The position numbers were made by a program, and so were the translations under genes. This document shows, piece by piece, positions 1 to 9,032 of a DNA stretch of 64,000 nucleotides (positions are counted from its first letter, which is position 1; the number at the start of each line of letters is the position of its first letter). The notes under the pieces are model-generated. The model had not been told where the DNA came from. It ran no database searches and saw nothing but the letters and a program-made list of their open reading frames with translations. Origin of the DNA: G963667675 sp964291545 (GTDB taxonomy: Bacteria; Chloroflexota; Dehalococcoidia; Lucifugimonadales; UBA3495); contig OZ219861.1 in assembly GCA_964291545.2 (NCBI GenBank), positions 806,001-870,000 on the forward strand. The letters are read 5' to 3'.

Positions 1-1079
1 TGACGGCCCCGGGCCGCCGCTTGGGTAAGCCGGTCGATGATGATGGCCAGGAACACAATGGAGATACCGGCGATAGCCCCATTGCCTGGCTCGTTCTTCT
101 GCAATGCCCGCAACACGTTGTCTCCCAGTCCGCCTGCCGCCACCATGCTGGCAATGGTCACCATTGCCAGCGCCATCATGGTGGTCTGGTTCACCCCGGC
201 CATGATGGTCGGCAGCGCCATAGGCACCTGCACCTTGGTCAGGAGCTGGGCGGGCGATGCGCCGAAAGACCGGGCTGCTTCCACGGTCTCGGCGGAAACC
301 TGCCGGATCCCCAGGTTGGTCAGGCGTATGACCGGCGGGACGGCGTAGATGATGGTGGCGAAGATTCCAGCCGGCTTTCCCAATCCAAAGAAGATGATGC
401 CCGGAAGCAGGTAGACAAAGCTGGGCATGGTCTGCATGCCGTCCAGGATGGGGCGCATGATATTGTCCGCCGTCTGGTTCCGGCCTCCCAGAACGCCAAG
501 GGGAAATCCGACGGCCACGGAGAGGGCCACCGCCACCACCATTAGTGCGATGGTTTCGATGGTGTTCTCCCACAGTCCCATGAAGCCAATGAAGAGCAGG
601 GCCAGGGGAGTGAACACCAGCAGGGGCCAACGCCCTACAGCAAAGGAGACAAGGGCCAGACCGCAAACGACGGCCGGCCAGGGCAGCCATTGCAGCCATT
701 TCTCAATGTTTATCAGGGCGTGGGTAACGCCGGTGGCCAGGCCGTTGAACAGCCCTGCGCCTTCTACGGTTATCCAATCGACGCCATCGTCAATAGCGGT
801 TCCGGTCACGTCCCGCACCGACCGTTCGACTTCCACCGTACCCCCATTACCGGTGGTGACGGTGTCGGTAGACACGGTGGTGGGATAGTCCATCCCTGGG
901 CCCCATGCGGCCACGGAGGCTATCAATACTACGACGACCAAGGCGAGGCCCGCGGCCCACCAGACGGAGCGCGGGACCTGCTTCAAGTCCAGCTTCCTTC
1001 GGGACTGCTCTCCGGTGAATGTAAGTTCGCCGGGCGTTTCCGGTTGCGCTTCGGTGCGGTCTCTAGTTGTTGTCGCCAT
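1..1079 (-). CDS. proW: Glycine betaine/proline-type ABC transporter permease, 3' end cut by window
   Basis: Inner-membrane permease of an osmoprotectant or quaternary-amine importer. The reading frame is open from an ATG at 1079 to the window edge (359 codons seen, no stop). Residues 39-59 form a first membrane helix, followed by a soluble stretch to about residue 125 and then several further hydrophobic helices. The EAA loop that docks on the ATPase lies at about residues 267-290 (VEAARSFGASPAQLL, then VPMALP). It starts 14 bases after the stop of the ATPase gene, so the two are one operon. ProW/OpuAB is the closest family; the substrate (betaine, proline, choline, carnitine) cannot be decided from the sequence, and the periplasmic binding protein is not in the window. 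Confidence 0.9.
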   Translation of the reverse strand, partial: MATTTRDRTEAQPETPGELTFTGEQSRRKLDLKQVPRSVWWAAGLALVVVVLIASVAAWGPGMDYPTTVSTDTVTTGNGGTVEVERSVRDVTGTAIDDGVDWITVEGAGLFNGLATGVTHALINIEKWLQWLPWPAVVCGLALVSFAVGRWPLLVFTPLALLFIGFMGLWENTIETIALMVVAVALSVAVGFPLGVLGGRNQTADNIMRPILDGMQTMPSFVYLLPGIIFFGLGKPAGIFATIIYAVPPVIRLTNLGIRQVSAETVEAARSFGASPAQLLTKVQVPMALPTIMAGVNQTTMMALAMVTIASMVAAGGLGDNVLRALQKNEPGNGAIAGISIVFLAIIIDRLTQAAARGR

Positions 1080-1093
1080 GAAGGCTCCGTTTT

Positions 1094-2422
1094 CTAGACT
1101 AAGGCCGCGTTGGCCGCGGCATTGGCTTCATAGTCGGCATCGGCGGAAGCGGTTTCTGCCAGGGCTTCCGCCAGGGCGCTGCGGTGCACTTCACCCACCA
1201 ACATGTTGTCTTCGTCCACGATGGGAATGGGGAACTCGCTGGCCATGGCGATGGGAATCAACTCGTCAAAGGTGGTCGAGGGTGAAAGAGCGGTGTATTC
1301 CCGGTCCACGTACTCCCAGGCCTGGTCCAAACGGCTTACAGAGGCCCGCAAGGCGCGCTCGGCGCTGGTAATCGAAAGCAGGCCGATGTAGCGTTCCCTG
1401 CGGTCGACCACCCAGGCGGCGTCGCCGTCGCTCTGGCCTATGGTATGCAGGGCGGCGCGAGGCCCCTGGTGCCCCATCAAGGTCGCCTTTGGCGGCACCA
1501 TGACCTTGGCTGCGGTCAAAACGCTCTCCAGCCGCACGTCCTGGGTAAACTCGCCCACGTACTCGTCCTCGGGCCGCAGCACGATGTCCTCCGGCGAGCC
1601 GATCTGGGCAACCTTGCCGTCGTGCATGATGGTTATGCGGTCCCCCAGTTTGAGGGCTTCGTTCAGGTCGTGGGTGATGAAGACGATGGTCTTTTGCAAT
1701 TCCTCCTGCAGGCGCAGCAGCTCGTCCTGCATCTGGCGGCGTATCAGTGGGTCGAGGCCGCTGAACGGTTCGTCCATCAACAGGATGTCGGTTTCCACGG
1801 CCAAAGCCCGGGCCAGGCCCACGCGCTGCTGCATTCCGCCGGACAGCTGGCGGGGATAGGCGTCCTCCCATCCGGACAGTCCCACCAGGTCTAGAACCTC
1901 ACGGGTGCGTGAATAGCGGGAGGTCTTGTCCAGCCCCTGAACCTCCAGGCCCCAGGAGGCGTTGTCCAGCACGGTGCGGTGGGGCATCAGGCCGTAGTGT
2001 TGGAACACCATGGCTATCTTGTTGCGGCGGAACTCTATCAGCGCCTTGTCGCTCATGCCGGTTATGTCTTCGCCGTCGATGCTGATCTCCCCGGCGGTGG
2101 GTTCGATGAGGCGGATCAGGCACCGTACCATGGTAGACTTGCCGCTGCCGGACAGGCCCATGATGACGAAGGTCTCGCCCCGCTGGACCTCGAAATTGAC
2201 GTCCTGGAGGGCGACGACGCAGCCCAGTTCCTCAAGGATATCGCGCTTGTCTTTGTCGGAGTGCTCCGCCGTCAGCGCCCGTTCGGGCTTGTCGCCGAAG
2301 ACCTTCCAGACGGACTTGACGCTGATGGCGGTGGAGCCGTTTTCACCGGTGTGCCGGGGTGACCCCGAGGAGAGGCCGTCCAGGGTGCCGGACTCTACGC
2401 CGGCGCCGTTGGTGTGCGCCAT
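1094..2422 (-). CDS. proV: Glycine betaine/proline-type ABC transporter ATP-binding protein with CBS domains
   Basis: ATPase that powers the ProW permease at the cytoplasmic face. The 442-residue protein has Walker A GLSGSGKST at residues 89-97, ABC signature LSGGMQQRV at 193-201, Walker B ILLMDEP at 213-219 and the switch histidine at 251. The C-terminal 140 residues fit the paired CBS domains of ProV/OpuAA, which sense ionic strength or nucleotides. The N-terminal 30 residues are low-complexity and longer than usual. The ATG at 2422 has a strong Shine-Dalgarno AAGGAGGTT (2426-2434 on the minus strand). First gene of the proV-proW operon; the promoter/operator at 2591-2633 is the likely control point. 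Confidence 0.93.
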   Translation of the reverse strand: MAHTNGAGVESGTLDGLSSGSPRHTGENGSTAISVKSVWKVFGDKPERALTAEHSDKDKRDILEELGCVVALQDVNFEVQRGETFVIMGLSGSGKSTMVRCLIRLIEPTAGEISIDGEDITGMSDKALIEFRRNKIAMVFQHYGLMPHRTVLDNASWGLEVQGLDKTSRYSRTREVLDLVGLSGWEDAYPRQLSGGMQQRVGLARALAVETDILLMDEPFSGLDPLIRRQMQDELLRLQEELQKTIVFITHDLNEALKLGDRITIMHDGKVAQIGSPEDIVLRPEDEYVGEFTQDVRLESVLTAAKVMVPPKATLMGHQGPRAALHTIGQSDGDAAWVVDRRERYIGLLSITSAERALRASVSRLDQAWEYVDREYTALSPSTTFDELIPIAMASEFPIPIVDEDNMLVGEVHRSALAEALAETASADADYEANAAANAALV

Positions 2423-2590
2423 GGTAACCTCCTTCGAGCAGACCCTACCACCCCTCCAAAAAAATACTTCCCAAAAAAATCTTCAGAAAAAGACAACTGC
2501 AGAACGGGGCGGCCAGGGAAGAAAAACCGGGCGGACGAGGAAACTGGACCGAGGAGATGGCTTTTCTGCGGTTGTAATCGGCAGATGGTG

Positions 2591-2633
2591 TTTGTACCTT
2601 GGGTACGGTACAAAAGCTCCGCAGATTTGTCAA
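2591..2633 (-). promoter_or_regulatory. proVW promoter with inverted repeat over the -10 box
   Basis: On the minus strand TTGACA (2633-2628) is followed after 17 bases by TACCGT (2610-2605), a plausible sigma-70 promoter. The -10 lies inside a perfect 8-8-8 interrupted palindrome, TTTGTACC at 2591-2598 and GGTACAAA at 2607-2614, with a nested GTACC/GGTAC pair. The geometry suits a dimeric repressor blocking RNA polymerase. The leader to the proV ATG would be about 175 bases and holds A-rich tracts (plus strand 2457-2494). Confidence 0.55.
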
Positions 2634-2706
2634 CCTGCCTGGTTCGTTACCAACTCGGGGGGAAAGTGACCGAAGTCGAGCCTGGCAAGCAGTCAAAATT
2701 GCTCCG

Positions 2707-3093
2707 TCAAGGCGGGGGGACATCCTCTGCGCCGGCCGCCAGGCGCAGCAGATCCTCCAGCACGTCCTTGGGAGTCAATTTCACCATCAGGGCCAGCGCC
2801 AGCAACGCGAACGCAATGTCGTCCAGCGGGATTCCGGGCAGCAGGTCGAGGGGGCTGGCCAGGTAGGCGGCCGCGAACAGGGGCAACAGCTTGACCAGCA
2901 ACGGCACCCGCTGGTCGAGGAGGAACAGCCGGAAGAAGGTGAGCTTGCGCCGGTTGCTCAAGCGGATAAACGCCCCGTAGGGTTCGAGGCGGGCAAACCG
3001 GCGGATGATCAACAGGCATATCACGGCCAGCAGCAGCAGCCCGCCTATGGCAGATAAGACCGGATAGAGCCACCAGACCATCGTTCGTCCCAA
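2707..3093 (-). CDS. DUF1232 (YkvA-like) membrane protein
   Basis: Small membrane protein of 128 residues. An N-terminal hydrophobic helix (about 8-29) is followed by a basic linker and a second hydrophobic region with the DUF1232 hallmark YLASPLDLLPG-IPLDD at about residues 77-92, then another hydrophobic helix. The family is widespread and its biochemical role is not established. It reads toward the betaine transporter but is separated from it by 284 bases, so it is probably a single-gene transcript. The start ATG at 3093 keeps the whole first helix; a second ATG five codons in is also possible. Confidence 0.75.
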   Translation of the reverse strand: MGRTMVWWLYPVLSAIGGLLLLAVICLLIIRRFARLEPYGAFIRLSNRRKLTFFRLFLLDQRVPLLVKLLPLFAAAYLASPLDLLPGIPLDDIAFALLALALMVKLTPKDVLEDLLRLAAGAEDVPPP

Positions 3094-3213
3094 GAGAAGG
3101 TTCGCCGCGGGCGGCAGGCCCGCTGGACAGCGCGGCTTCCCGGCAGTTTACCGCCGCTGGGGCCGCCGTGCCATAATACCTGCAGAGCGACCACGAATAC
3201 TTGAGGTGAAGTC

Positions 3214-3642
3214 ATGGAGTTCGAAGACATCAGGCCATTCATGGAAAGCCACCACCGGGGAGTGATAACCACGTACCAGCCCGACGGGGGAATGCACAAC
3301 AGCCTGGTTTCCAGCGGCGCCTACCAGGGAAACGCGGCTTTTGTGATTGTCTACCCCAGGGCGGTCAAGGCCCGGAACCTGCGCCGGGACTCCCGGTGCA
3401 CGGTAACGACGGTGGACAACCACTGGCGAAACCACGCGGTGGTGGAGGGGCAGGCGAGGCTGTTCGACGCCGGCAACACCGAGGCCGAGGAACTGAGGCT
3501 ACTGATGCGGGCGCTCTACCGGGCCTGCGGCGACAAGGAGCATCCCGACTGGGAGGAATTCGACCGGGCCATGGTGGACCAACAGGCGGTGGTGGTGCTG
3601 GTGAAGCCGGAGCGGGTCTACGGCCGTGTTGACCTGCCGTGA
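3214..3642 (+). CDS. PPOX-class F420/flavin-dependent oxidoreductase (pyridoxamine 5'-phosphate oxidase fold)
   Basis: Split-barrel flavin/F420-binding protein of 142 residues, probably cytoplasmic. The N-terminal part (residues 1-60) gives the usual first strands, VITTYQPDGGMHNSLVS, then KARNLRRDSRCTVT, the motif that contacts the cofactor phosphate in this superfamily, and a C-terminal strand ending in VKPERVYG. Members reduce small unsaturated compounds with F420H2 or FMN; the substrate here is unknown. Shine-Dalgarno GAGGTGA sits 6 bases before the ATG. It is followed by a hydroxyacid dehydrogenase on the same strand. Two more PPOX genes lie at 9.2-10.1 kb and an NADPH:F420 reductase at 32.8 kb, which supports F420 as cofactor. 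Confidence 0.82.
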   Translation: MEFEDIRPFMESHHRGVITTYQPDGGMHNSLVSSGAYQGNAAFVIVYPRAVKARNLRRDSRCTVTTVDNHWRNHAVVEGQARLFDAGNTEAEELRLLMRALYRACGDKEHPDWEEFDRAMVDQQAVVVLVKPERVYGRVDLP

Positions 3643-3707
3643 CGGGTACTCGGTTGTTGGAACGTATTTCAAGCTGACCGGCAGAGGCCGGTGCAACGGA
3701 GGTAGCG

Positions 3708-4640
3708 ATGAAAGTGGGCTTTATCGGCCTGGGAACGATGGGGGGCCGCATTGCGTACAACGCGCTGCGGGGCGGAAACGAGATGGTGGTGCACGACATC
3801 CGCCGGGAGGCGGCCACGCCCCATTTGGAAGCGGGGGCTGTGTGGGCCGACTCCCCCCGGCAGGCGGCGGAAGGGTCCGACGTGGTGTTCACCTCGCTGC
3901 CCGGTCCCACCGAGGTGCAGGCCGTCGCCTTGGGCGAGGACGGCCTGCTGCGGGGTATGAGCGAGGGAAATGCCTACTTCGATTTGAGCACCAACTCGCC
4001 GGGAGTGGTACGGCGGATTCACCAGGAATTTGCCGCCAGGGGCATCGACGTGCTGGACGCCCCGGTTAGCGGCGGCCCCAGGGGCGCACAGTCGGGCAAG
4101 ATGGCCATCTGGGTAGGGGGAGACCGCGCGGTCTTCGACCGGTGCAAGCCGGTGCTGGACACCATGGGAGACCAGGTCATGTACGTGGGGCCCATCGGCA
4201 GCGGCGCAATCGCCAAGCTGGTGCACAACTGCACCGGCTACATAATCACCTGCGGGCTGGCCGAGGTGTTTACCATGGGGGTCAAGGCCGGGGTGGAGCC
4301 GCTGGCCCTGTGGCAAGCGGTGCGGCAGGGGGCCGCGGGGCGCAGGGGCGTCTTCGAGGGGCTGGCGGACCACCTGCTGCCGGGGAATTTCGATCCCCCC
4401 GACTTTGCCCTGCGCTTGGCCCGCAAGGACGTGGACCTGGCGGTGGCCGCGGGCAGGGAGTTCGACGTTCCCATGCGCCTGGCAAACCTGGCTTTAATGG
4501 AACTTACCGAGGGCCTGAACCGGGGCTGGGGCGACCGGGACTCGAGGATCATCCAGACCCTGCAGGAGGAGCGGGCCGGGGTGCAGGTACGGGTGCCCCA
4601 GGACGTGCTGGCGCGGGCATTGGAGGAGGAGCGAGGCTAA
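3708..4640 (+). CDS. NAD(P)-dependent beta-hydroxyacid dehydrogenase (3-hydroxyisobutyrate dehydrogenase family)
   Basis: Oxidises a beta-hydroxyacid such as 3-hydroxyisobutyrate or tartronate semialdehyde at the expense of NAD(P)+. The 310-residue length is normal. The N-terminal Rossmann motif is KVGFIGLGTMGGRI; the substrate-binding signature DAPVSGGPRGAQSG is at about residues 116-129; the catalytic lysine is in GAIAKLVHN (about residue 171). The C-terminal all-helical domain is complete. A good GGAGGT ribosome site precedes the ATG. It ends 7 bases before the convergent gcvPB gene. The family is clear, the exact substrate is not; valine degradation is one possibility. Confidence 0.85.
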   Translation: MKVGFIGLGTMGGRIAYNALRGGNEMVVHDIRREAATPHLEAGAVWADSPRQAAEGSDVVFTSLPGPTEVQAVALGEDGLLRGMSEGNAYFDLSTNSPGVVRRIHQEFAARGIDVLDAPVSGGPRGAQSGKMAIWVGGDRAVFDRCKPVLDTMGDQVMYVGPIGSGAIAKLVHNCTGYIITCGLAEVFTMGVKAGVEPLALWQAVRQGAAGRRGVFEGLADHLLPGNFDPPDFALRLARKDVDLAVAAGREFDVPMRLANLALMELTEGLNRGWGDRDSRIIQTLQEERAGVQVRVPQDVLARALEEERG

Positions 4641-4647
4641 GGCGTAG

Positions 4648-6114
4648 TCAGGCCGTGGGCTTCCAGCGGAGGTCCGGCTGGCGGGCCGCCAACGCCTCGT
4701 CCAAGCGGGCTACCGGGGTGGAGTGGGGCGCCTGGCGCACAGTCTCCGGGTCGTTGGTAATCTCCGCGTCGATGCGCTTCAACGCCTCGATGAACAAGTC
4801 CAGCGTCTGCCGGGTCTCGGACTCCGTAGGCTCGATCATCAGGGCCTCGTGGACTATCAGGGGGAAGTACATGGTGGGGGCGTGGAAGCCGTAGTCCAGC
4901 AGCCGCTTGGCGATTTCCAGGCCGCTGACTCCCCGGGCCTTCTGCCAGTCAGCCGAGAACACCGCTTCATGCATGCATACCCGGTCATAGGGCAGGTAAT
5001 AGGTGTCTTTCAGGGCTTCCATCAGGTAGTTGGCGTTCAAGACGGCGTTGCCGCTGATGGCCTTGACACCGTCGGCGCCCAATGTCCGGATGTAGGTGTA
5101 GGCCCGCACCAAGACCCCGAAGTTGCCGTGGAACCCGCCCATGCGGCCGATGGTGCACGGGGACGCCGATAGCGCGAAGCCGTCGCCGTCGCCGCCTTGG
5201 GCTACCACCGGAGAGGGCAAATAGTCCCGCAGGGCCGGTCCGGCGCATACCGGGCCTGCGCCGGGGCCTCCCCCGCCGTGGGGGGTGCTGAAGGTCTTGT
5301 GCAGGTTCAGGTGGGCCACATCGAACCCCAAGTCGCCCAACTTGGCCCGGCCCAGCAGGGCGTTCATGTTGGCCCCGTCGCCGTAGACCAGGCCGCCCGC
5401 CTGGTGGACGGCCTGGCACACCTCGACGATGTTGGGGTTGAACAGGCCCAACGTGCTGGGCAAGGTGATCATTGCGCCGGCTAGGTCGGGACCCGCTGCG
5501 GCGCGCAGGGCTTCCAGGTCGATGCTCCCGTCTTTGTCCGAGGGAATGTCCACCACGTCAAATCCGGCCATGGCGGCGGAGGCTGGATTGGTTCCGTGGG
5601 CGCTGTCGGGTATGGCCACCTTGGTCCTGGCCGCGTCCCCGCGGGCCTGGTGATAGGCCCGGATCATCAGCATCCCGGCCAGCTCCCCGTGGGCCCCGGC
5701 CATAGTCGCCAGGCTTACGTTGCCCAGCCCGGTGATTTCTCCCAGGAACCCCTGCAAGCGATAGAGCAACTCCAGCGCCCCCTGGGACACCTGGCTGGAC
5801 TGCAACGGATGAATGTTGGCCATCCCGGGCAGAAAGGCCATCTCGTCGTTGACCTTGGGGTTGTACTTCATGGTGCAACTGCCCAGGGGATAGAAATTGG
5901 TGTCTATGGAGAAGTTCAACTGGCTGAGGGCGGTGAAGTACTGGACGACTTCCGGCTCGGATACCTCTGGCAGGTCCAGCCGGTCCCGCAGCAGGGAGGC
6001 GTCGGGCAGCGGCTGGGCTGGAACGTCACAGTGCGGCAACACCGAGCCGACGCGCCCCGGCTCGCTGCGGTCCATTAGCAGCCGTGAAGTGTCCCTGGCA
6101 GGGCCGGCGGGCAT
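4648..6114 (-). CDS. gcvPB: Glycine dehydrogenase (decarboxylating) subunit 2
   Basis: Second half of the split P-protein of the glycine cleavage system; with GcvPA it decarboxylates glycine and passes aminomethyl to lipoyl-GcvH. The pyridoxal-phosphate lysine lies in HLNLHKTFSTPHGG (K273 with this start). Other family blocks visible are YPLGSCTMKYNPK near the N-terminus and MAGAHGELAG. The frame is open 56 codons further upstream, but that part overlaps gcvPA in another frame and looks nothing like the family. I therefore use the ATG at 6114, which shares one base with the gcvPA stop (TGATG). At 488 residues it is normal for two-subunit P-proteins of Chloroflexota, Firmicutes and archaea. 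Last gene of the gcv operon. Confidence 0.95.
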   Translation of the reverse strand: MPAGPARDTSRLLMDRSEPGRVGSVLPHCDVPAQPLPDASLLRDRLDLPEVSEPEVVQYFTALSQLNFSIDTNFYPLGSCTMKYNPKVNDEMAFLPGMANIHPLQSSQVSQGALELLYRLQGFLGEITGLGNVSLATMAGAHGELAGMLMIRAYHQARGDAARTKVAIPDSAHGTNPASAAMAGFDVVDIPSDKDGSIDLEALRAAAGPDLAGAMITLPSTLGLFNPNIVEVCQAVHQAGGLVYGDGANMNALLGRAKLGDLGFDVAHLNLHKTFSTPHGGGGPGAGPVCAGPALRDYLPSPVVAQGGDGDGFALSASPCTIGRMGGFHGNFGVLVRAYTYIRTLGADGVKAISGNAVLNANYLMEALKDTYYLPYDRVCMHEAVFSADWQKARGVSGLEIAKRLLDYGFHAPTMYFPLIVHEALMIEPTESETRQTLDLFIEALKRIDAEITNDPETVRQAPHSTPVARLDEALAARQPDLRWKPTA

Positions 6115-7466
6115 CAGCCGATCTCTCCCAGCGCGTCCACCAGGGCGTCGATGTCCTGACGGGAGCACATCTCGGTGACGCAGAGCAGCATGCCGTTGGG
6201 CACGGCGTCGCTGACGTCCAGGCCACCCAGGATGTTGCGCTCCAGCAAGCGGCGGTTCACCTCCGCGGGGGAAGCCGGGCACTGGACGACGAACTCCTGG
6301 AAGAAGGTCCCGTCGATGGGCAGAGCGTAGCCGGGCAGTTCAGCGATGCGAGAGGCGGCGTAGTGGGCCTTGTGGTAGCACAGCTCGGCCACCTGCCGCA
6401 GTCCCTGCTTGCCCAGGGCCGCCAGGTAGACGGTGGAGGCCAGGGCGTACAGGGCCTCGTTGGTGCAGATGTTGCTGGTGGCCCGCTCCCTGCGGATGTG
6501 CTGCTCCCTGGTCTGGAGGGTCAGGACGTAACCGGGGTTGCCCAGGCGGTCCACCGTGCGTCCGGCAAGGCGGCTGGGCATCTGGCGGACGTACTGCTGC
6601 CTGGTGGCGAACAGGCCGACGTAGGGGCCGCCAAAGCTGGGGGGAATCCCCAACGGCTGGCCCTCGCCGGTGACGATGTCGGCGCCGCAGTTCCCCGGCG
6701 CCTGGAACATCCCCATGGCGGTGGGGTCCGCCGACACCACGAACAGGGCGTGTTGGTCGTGAGCGGCCGATGCGTGGGCGGCCAGGTCTTCGACGTACCC
6801 AAAGTTGTTAGGGTACTGCACCACCAGGCAGGCGGTGGCCTCGTCGACGTCGGGCGCAGCGGCGGAAACCGTCGTCGTCTCGATGTCCTGCCCCTGGCAG
6901 TAGGTCTGGATTACTTGCCGGTAGGTGGGAGATAGGGTATCGGCCAGCGCCACTTTCTCGCGCCGCGTCACCCGGCAGGCCATCAGCGCCGCCTCGGCCA
7001 GGCTGGTGGCCCCGTCGTACATGCCGGCGTTGGCCACTTCCATGTCATACAGGTTGCAGACCATGGTCTGAAACTCGAATATGACCTGCAGCGTGCCCTG
7101 GCTGGCCTCCGCCTGGTAAGGGGTGTAGGCCGTGAGGAACTCGCCCCGCGTCACCAGGGCCTTGACGATGGACGGGATGAAGTGATGGTAGGAGCCGGCG
7201 CCCAGGAACGACGGCCCGCTGCCCAGGGGCCGGTTGCGGGAGGCGAGGGACGCCAACTCCTGCTGGATCTCCAGCTCCGACAGGGGGCCGGGCAGATTCA
7301 GCGGCGGGTTGCGGTGGCCCTCGGGAATGTCTTGGAACAGGTCGTCCAGGCAGGTCAGGCCCAAGGTGGAGAGCATATCCGCCTGGTCTGCCGGGGTATT
7401 GGGGATGTAGTGGGACTGGAATGCGCCGTCGAGGGGGCGCGGCTGGGCCTGGCCTGGCAGCGTCAT
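6114..7466 (-). CDS. gcvPA: Glycine dehydrogenase (decarboxylating) subunit 1
   Basis: First half of the split glycine decarboxylase, forming the heterotetramer with GcvPB. At 450 residues it has the usual length. Recognisable blocks are FLGAGSYHHFIPSIV near residue 95, YTPYQAEASQGTLQ shortly after, and the conserved C-terminal region VQCPASPAEVNRRL. It carries no PLP lysine; in split enzymes that residue is in subunit 2. Its ATG (7466) overlaps the gcvH stop by four bases and its stop overlaps the gcvPB start, so translation is coupled along the operon. Confidence 0.95.
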   Translation of the reverse strand: MTLPGQAQPRPLDGAFQSHYIPNTPADQADMLSTLGLTCLDDLFQDIPEGHRNPPLNLPGPLSELEIQQELASLASRNRPLGSGPSFLGAGSYHHFIPSIVKALVTRGEFLTAYTPYQAEASQGTLQVIFEFQTMVCNLYDMEVANAGMYDGATSLAEAALMACRVTRREKVALADTLSPTYRQVIQTYCQGQDIETTTVSAAAPDVDEATACLVVQYPNNFGYVEDLAAHASAAHDQHALFVVSADPTAMGMFQAPGNCGADIVTGEGQPLGIPPSFGGPYVGLFATRQQYVRQMPSRLAGRTVDRLGNPGYVLTLQTREQHIRRERATSNICTNEALYALASTVYLAALGKQGLRQVAELCYHKAHYAASRIAELPGYALPIDGTFFQEFVVQCPASPAEVNRRLLERNILGGLDVSDAVPNGMLLCVTEMCSRQDIDALVDALGEIG

Positions 7467-7864
7467 GACAGTCCGGAGATATAGGACTCGTAGTCGGCCG
7501 CCGTCATCAGGCCGTCCAGTTCGGCGGGATCGCTCATGGCCAGCCGCACCAGCCAGCCGTCGCCGAAGGGATCATTGTTGGCGACCTCGGGGTTGTCGGC
7601 GAGAACGGCGTTGACCTCCACCACCTCTCCGGTGACGGGCGAGAACAGGTCCGACACCGACTTGACCGACTCCACCTCACCCATCTTGCCCAGTTGCCCG
7701 ACGTTCGCTCCCGGCTCGGGCAACTCGAAATAGACGATGTCTCCCAACTGCTCCTGGGCGAAATCGGTGATTCCCACCAGGGCCTGTTGGGAGCCGGCGT
7801 CTTCCAACTTGACCCACTCGTGTTCCTGGGTGTATTTCCGGTCGTCGGGATTCAATTCTCTCAA
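7463..7864 (-). CDS. gcvH: Glycine cleavage system H protein (lipoyl carrier)
   Basis: Carries the aminomethyl intermediate between P-, T- and L-proteins on a lipoyl-lysine. The 133-residue protein is standard length; the lipoylation site is K68 in GEVESVKSVSD, preceded by the usual GDIVYFELPEPG. The C-terminal helical segment (GDGWLVRLAMSDPAELDGL) is complete. It overlaps gcvT and gcvPA by four bases on either side. The L-protein (dihydrolipoyl dehydrogenase) and lipoate ligase are not in the window and must be elsewhere in the genome. Confidence 0.96.
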   Translation of the reverse strand: MRELNPDDRKYTQEHEWVKLEDAGSQQALVGITDFAQEQLGDIVYFELPEPGANVGQLGKMGEVESVKSVSDLFSPVTGEVVEVNAVLADNPEVANNDPFGDGWLVRLAMSDPAELDGLMTAADYESYISGLS

Positions 7865-8973
7865 GTCCTTTTGGGCCTGGCGTAGAACGGCAGCAGGACG
7901 ATTTTGGCCTGCGCGATGCGCCCCCGGACGTCCAGGTCAACCATGCCGCCGGGGGAGGCGAAGCCTTGAAAAACGTAGCCCATGCCAATGCTGGTGTCAA
8001 GGGTAGGGGAGTAGCTGCCGCTGGTGATGCGGCCGATGTTCTGGCCCTGGTGCAGGATGGCGTAACCCTGTCGGGGGGCGCTGCGTCCGGGCACGGTCAG
8101 GCCCACCAACCGCCGCTCCGTCCCTTCCTCGCGCTGCCGGAGCAATACCTGGGAGCCCACGTAGTCTTTGTCGAACCGCACGAAGCGTTCCAGTCCGGCC
8201 TCCACCGGCGTGGTCTGCTCGTCGATTTCGTGGCCGTGGAGGGGCAGCCCGGCCTCCAGCCGCAGCACGTCCCTGGCGCCAAGGCCGCAGGGTAGCGCTC
8301 CCGCGTCCAGGAAACCCTGCCATACGTCCGAAGCGTGGTCGGCGCTGGTGGAGACCTCGAACCCGTCCTCGCCGGTGTAGCCGGTGCGTCCCATGAAAAT
8401 TGTTTCTCCGGCCAGCCTCCCCTGGGCCCAGGCGAAGGGGCGCAGGCTCGATGGCGGCTCGCCGGAATCCAGGGTGCACAGCCCGTCCATGATTTCCACG
8501 GCCTGGGGTCCCTGCAGGGCGATCAGGGCGGTGGCTTCGGTGCGGTCGTCAATCTGGCACTGCCCTGGGAATTTGGCGTCAATCCAACGGTGGAACCAGG
8601 CAACCACGGCGTCCCGGTTGCCCGCGTTGGGAATCAAGAGATACCGGTCCTCGGCCAGCCGGTAGAAGATGGTGTCGTCTATGACGCCCCCGTCCTCGTT
8701 GCAGATCATGCAGTAGCGGGCGCGGCCCACGGCGAGGCTTTGCACCGAGCCGGTGAGCACCCAGTCCAGGAACGCAGTGGCCTTGGGGCCGGAGATGTAC
8801 AGGCGGCCCATGTGGGAGACGTCGAACACCCCGGCGCGAGTCCGAACGGCGTTGACCTCGGCCAGGATGCCGGAGTACTGCACCGGCATGTCCCACCCGC
8901 CGAAGGGCATAGTCCGGGCCCCAAGGTCGAGGTGGGTGGAGTAAAGAGGCGTTCTCAGGTTAGTTTCGGTCAC
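7861..8973 (-). CDS. gcvT: Glycine cleavage system aminomethyltransferase (T protein)
   Basis: Transfers the methylene group from aminomethyl-GcvH to tetrahydrofolate and releases ammonia. The 370-residue protein shows the N-terminal MPFGGWDMPVQY, the folate-site region GVFDVSHMG, and the family blocks FMGRTGYTGEDGFE and GLGARDVLRLEAG. The start is a GTG at 8973; the closest purine-rich stretch (GGAGG about 13 bases upstream) is rather far. First gene of a tightly overlapping gcvT-gcvH-gcvPA-gcvPB operon. I see no glycine-riboswitch aptamer in the short leader. Confidence 0.95.
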   Translation of the reverse strand: MTETNLRTPLYSTHLDLGARTMPFGGWDMPVQYSGILAEVNAVRTRAGVFDVSHMGRLYISGPKATAFLDWVLTGSVQSLAVGRARYCMICNEDGGVIDDTIFYRLAEDRYLLIPNAGNRDAVVAWFHRWIDAKFPGQCQIDDRTEATALIALQGPQAVEIMDGLCTLDSGEPPSSLRPFAWAQGRLAGETIFMGRTGYTGEDGFEVSTSADHASDVWQGFLDAGALPCGLGARDVLRLEAGLPLHGHEIDEQTTPVEAGLERFVRFDKDYVGSQVLLRQREEGTERRLVGLTVPGRSAPRQGYAILHQGQNIGRITSGSYSPTLDTSIGMGYVFQGFASPGGMVDLDVRGRIAQAKIVLLPFYARPKRT

Positions 8974-9032
8974 TTCCGGTTGATGCCTCCAGGCGGCCGC
9001 GGGTGCGCGGTTCAGTCGTGGGGCTACTTAAA

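Noticed and set aside
21..1371. Several plus-strand open frames over proV-proW
   Set aside because: They are antisense shadows of well-supported transporter genes and look like translated GC-rich complement.
6115..6282. N-terminal extension of GcvPB
   Set aside because: It overlaps gcvPA in another frame, has no family likeness, and the TGATG junction gives a normal coupled start.
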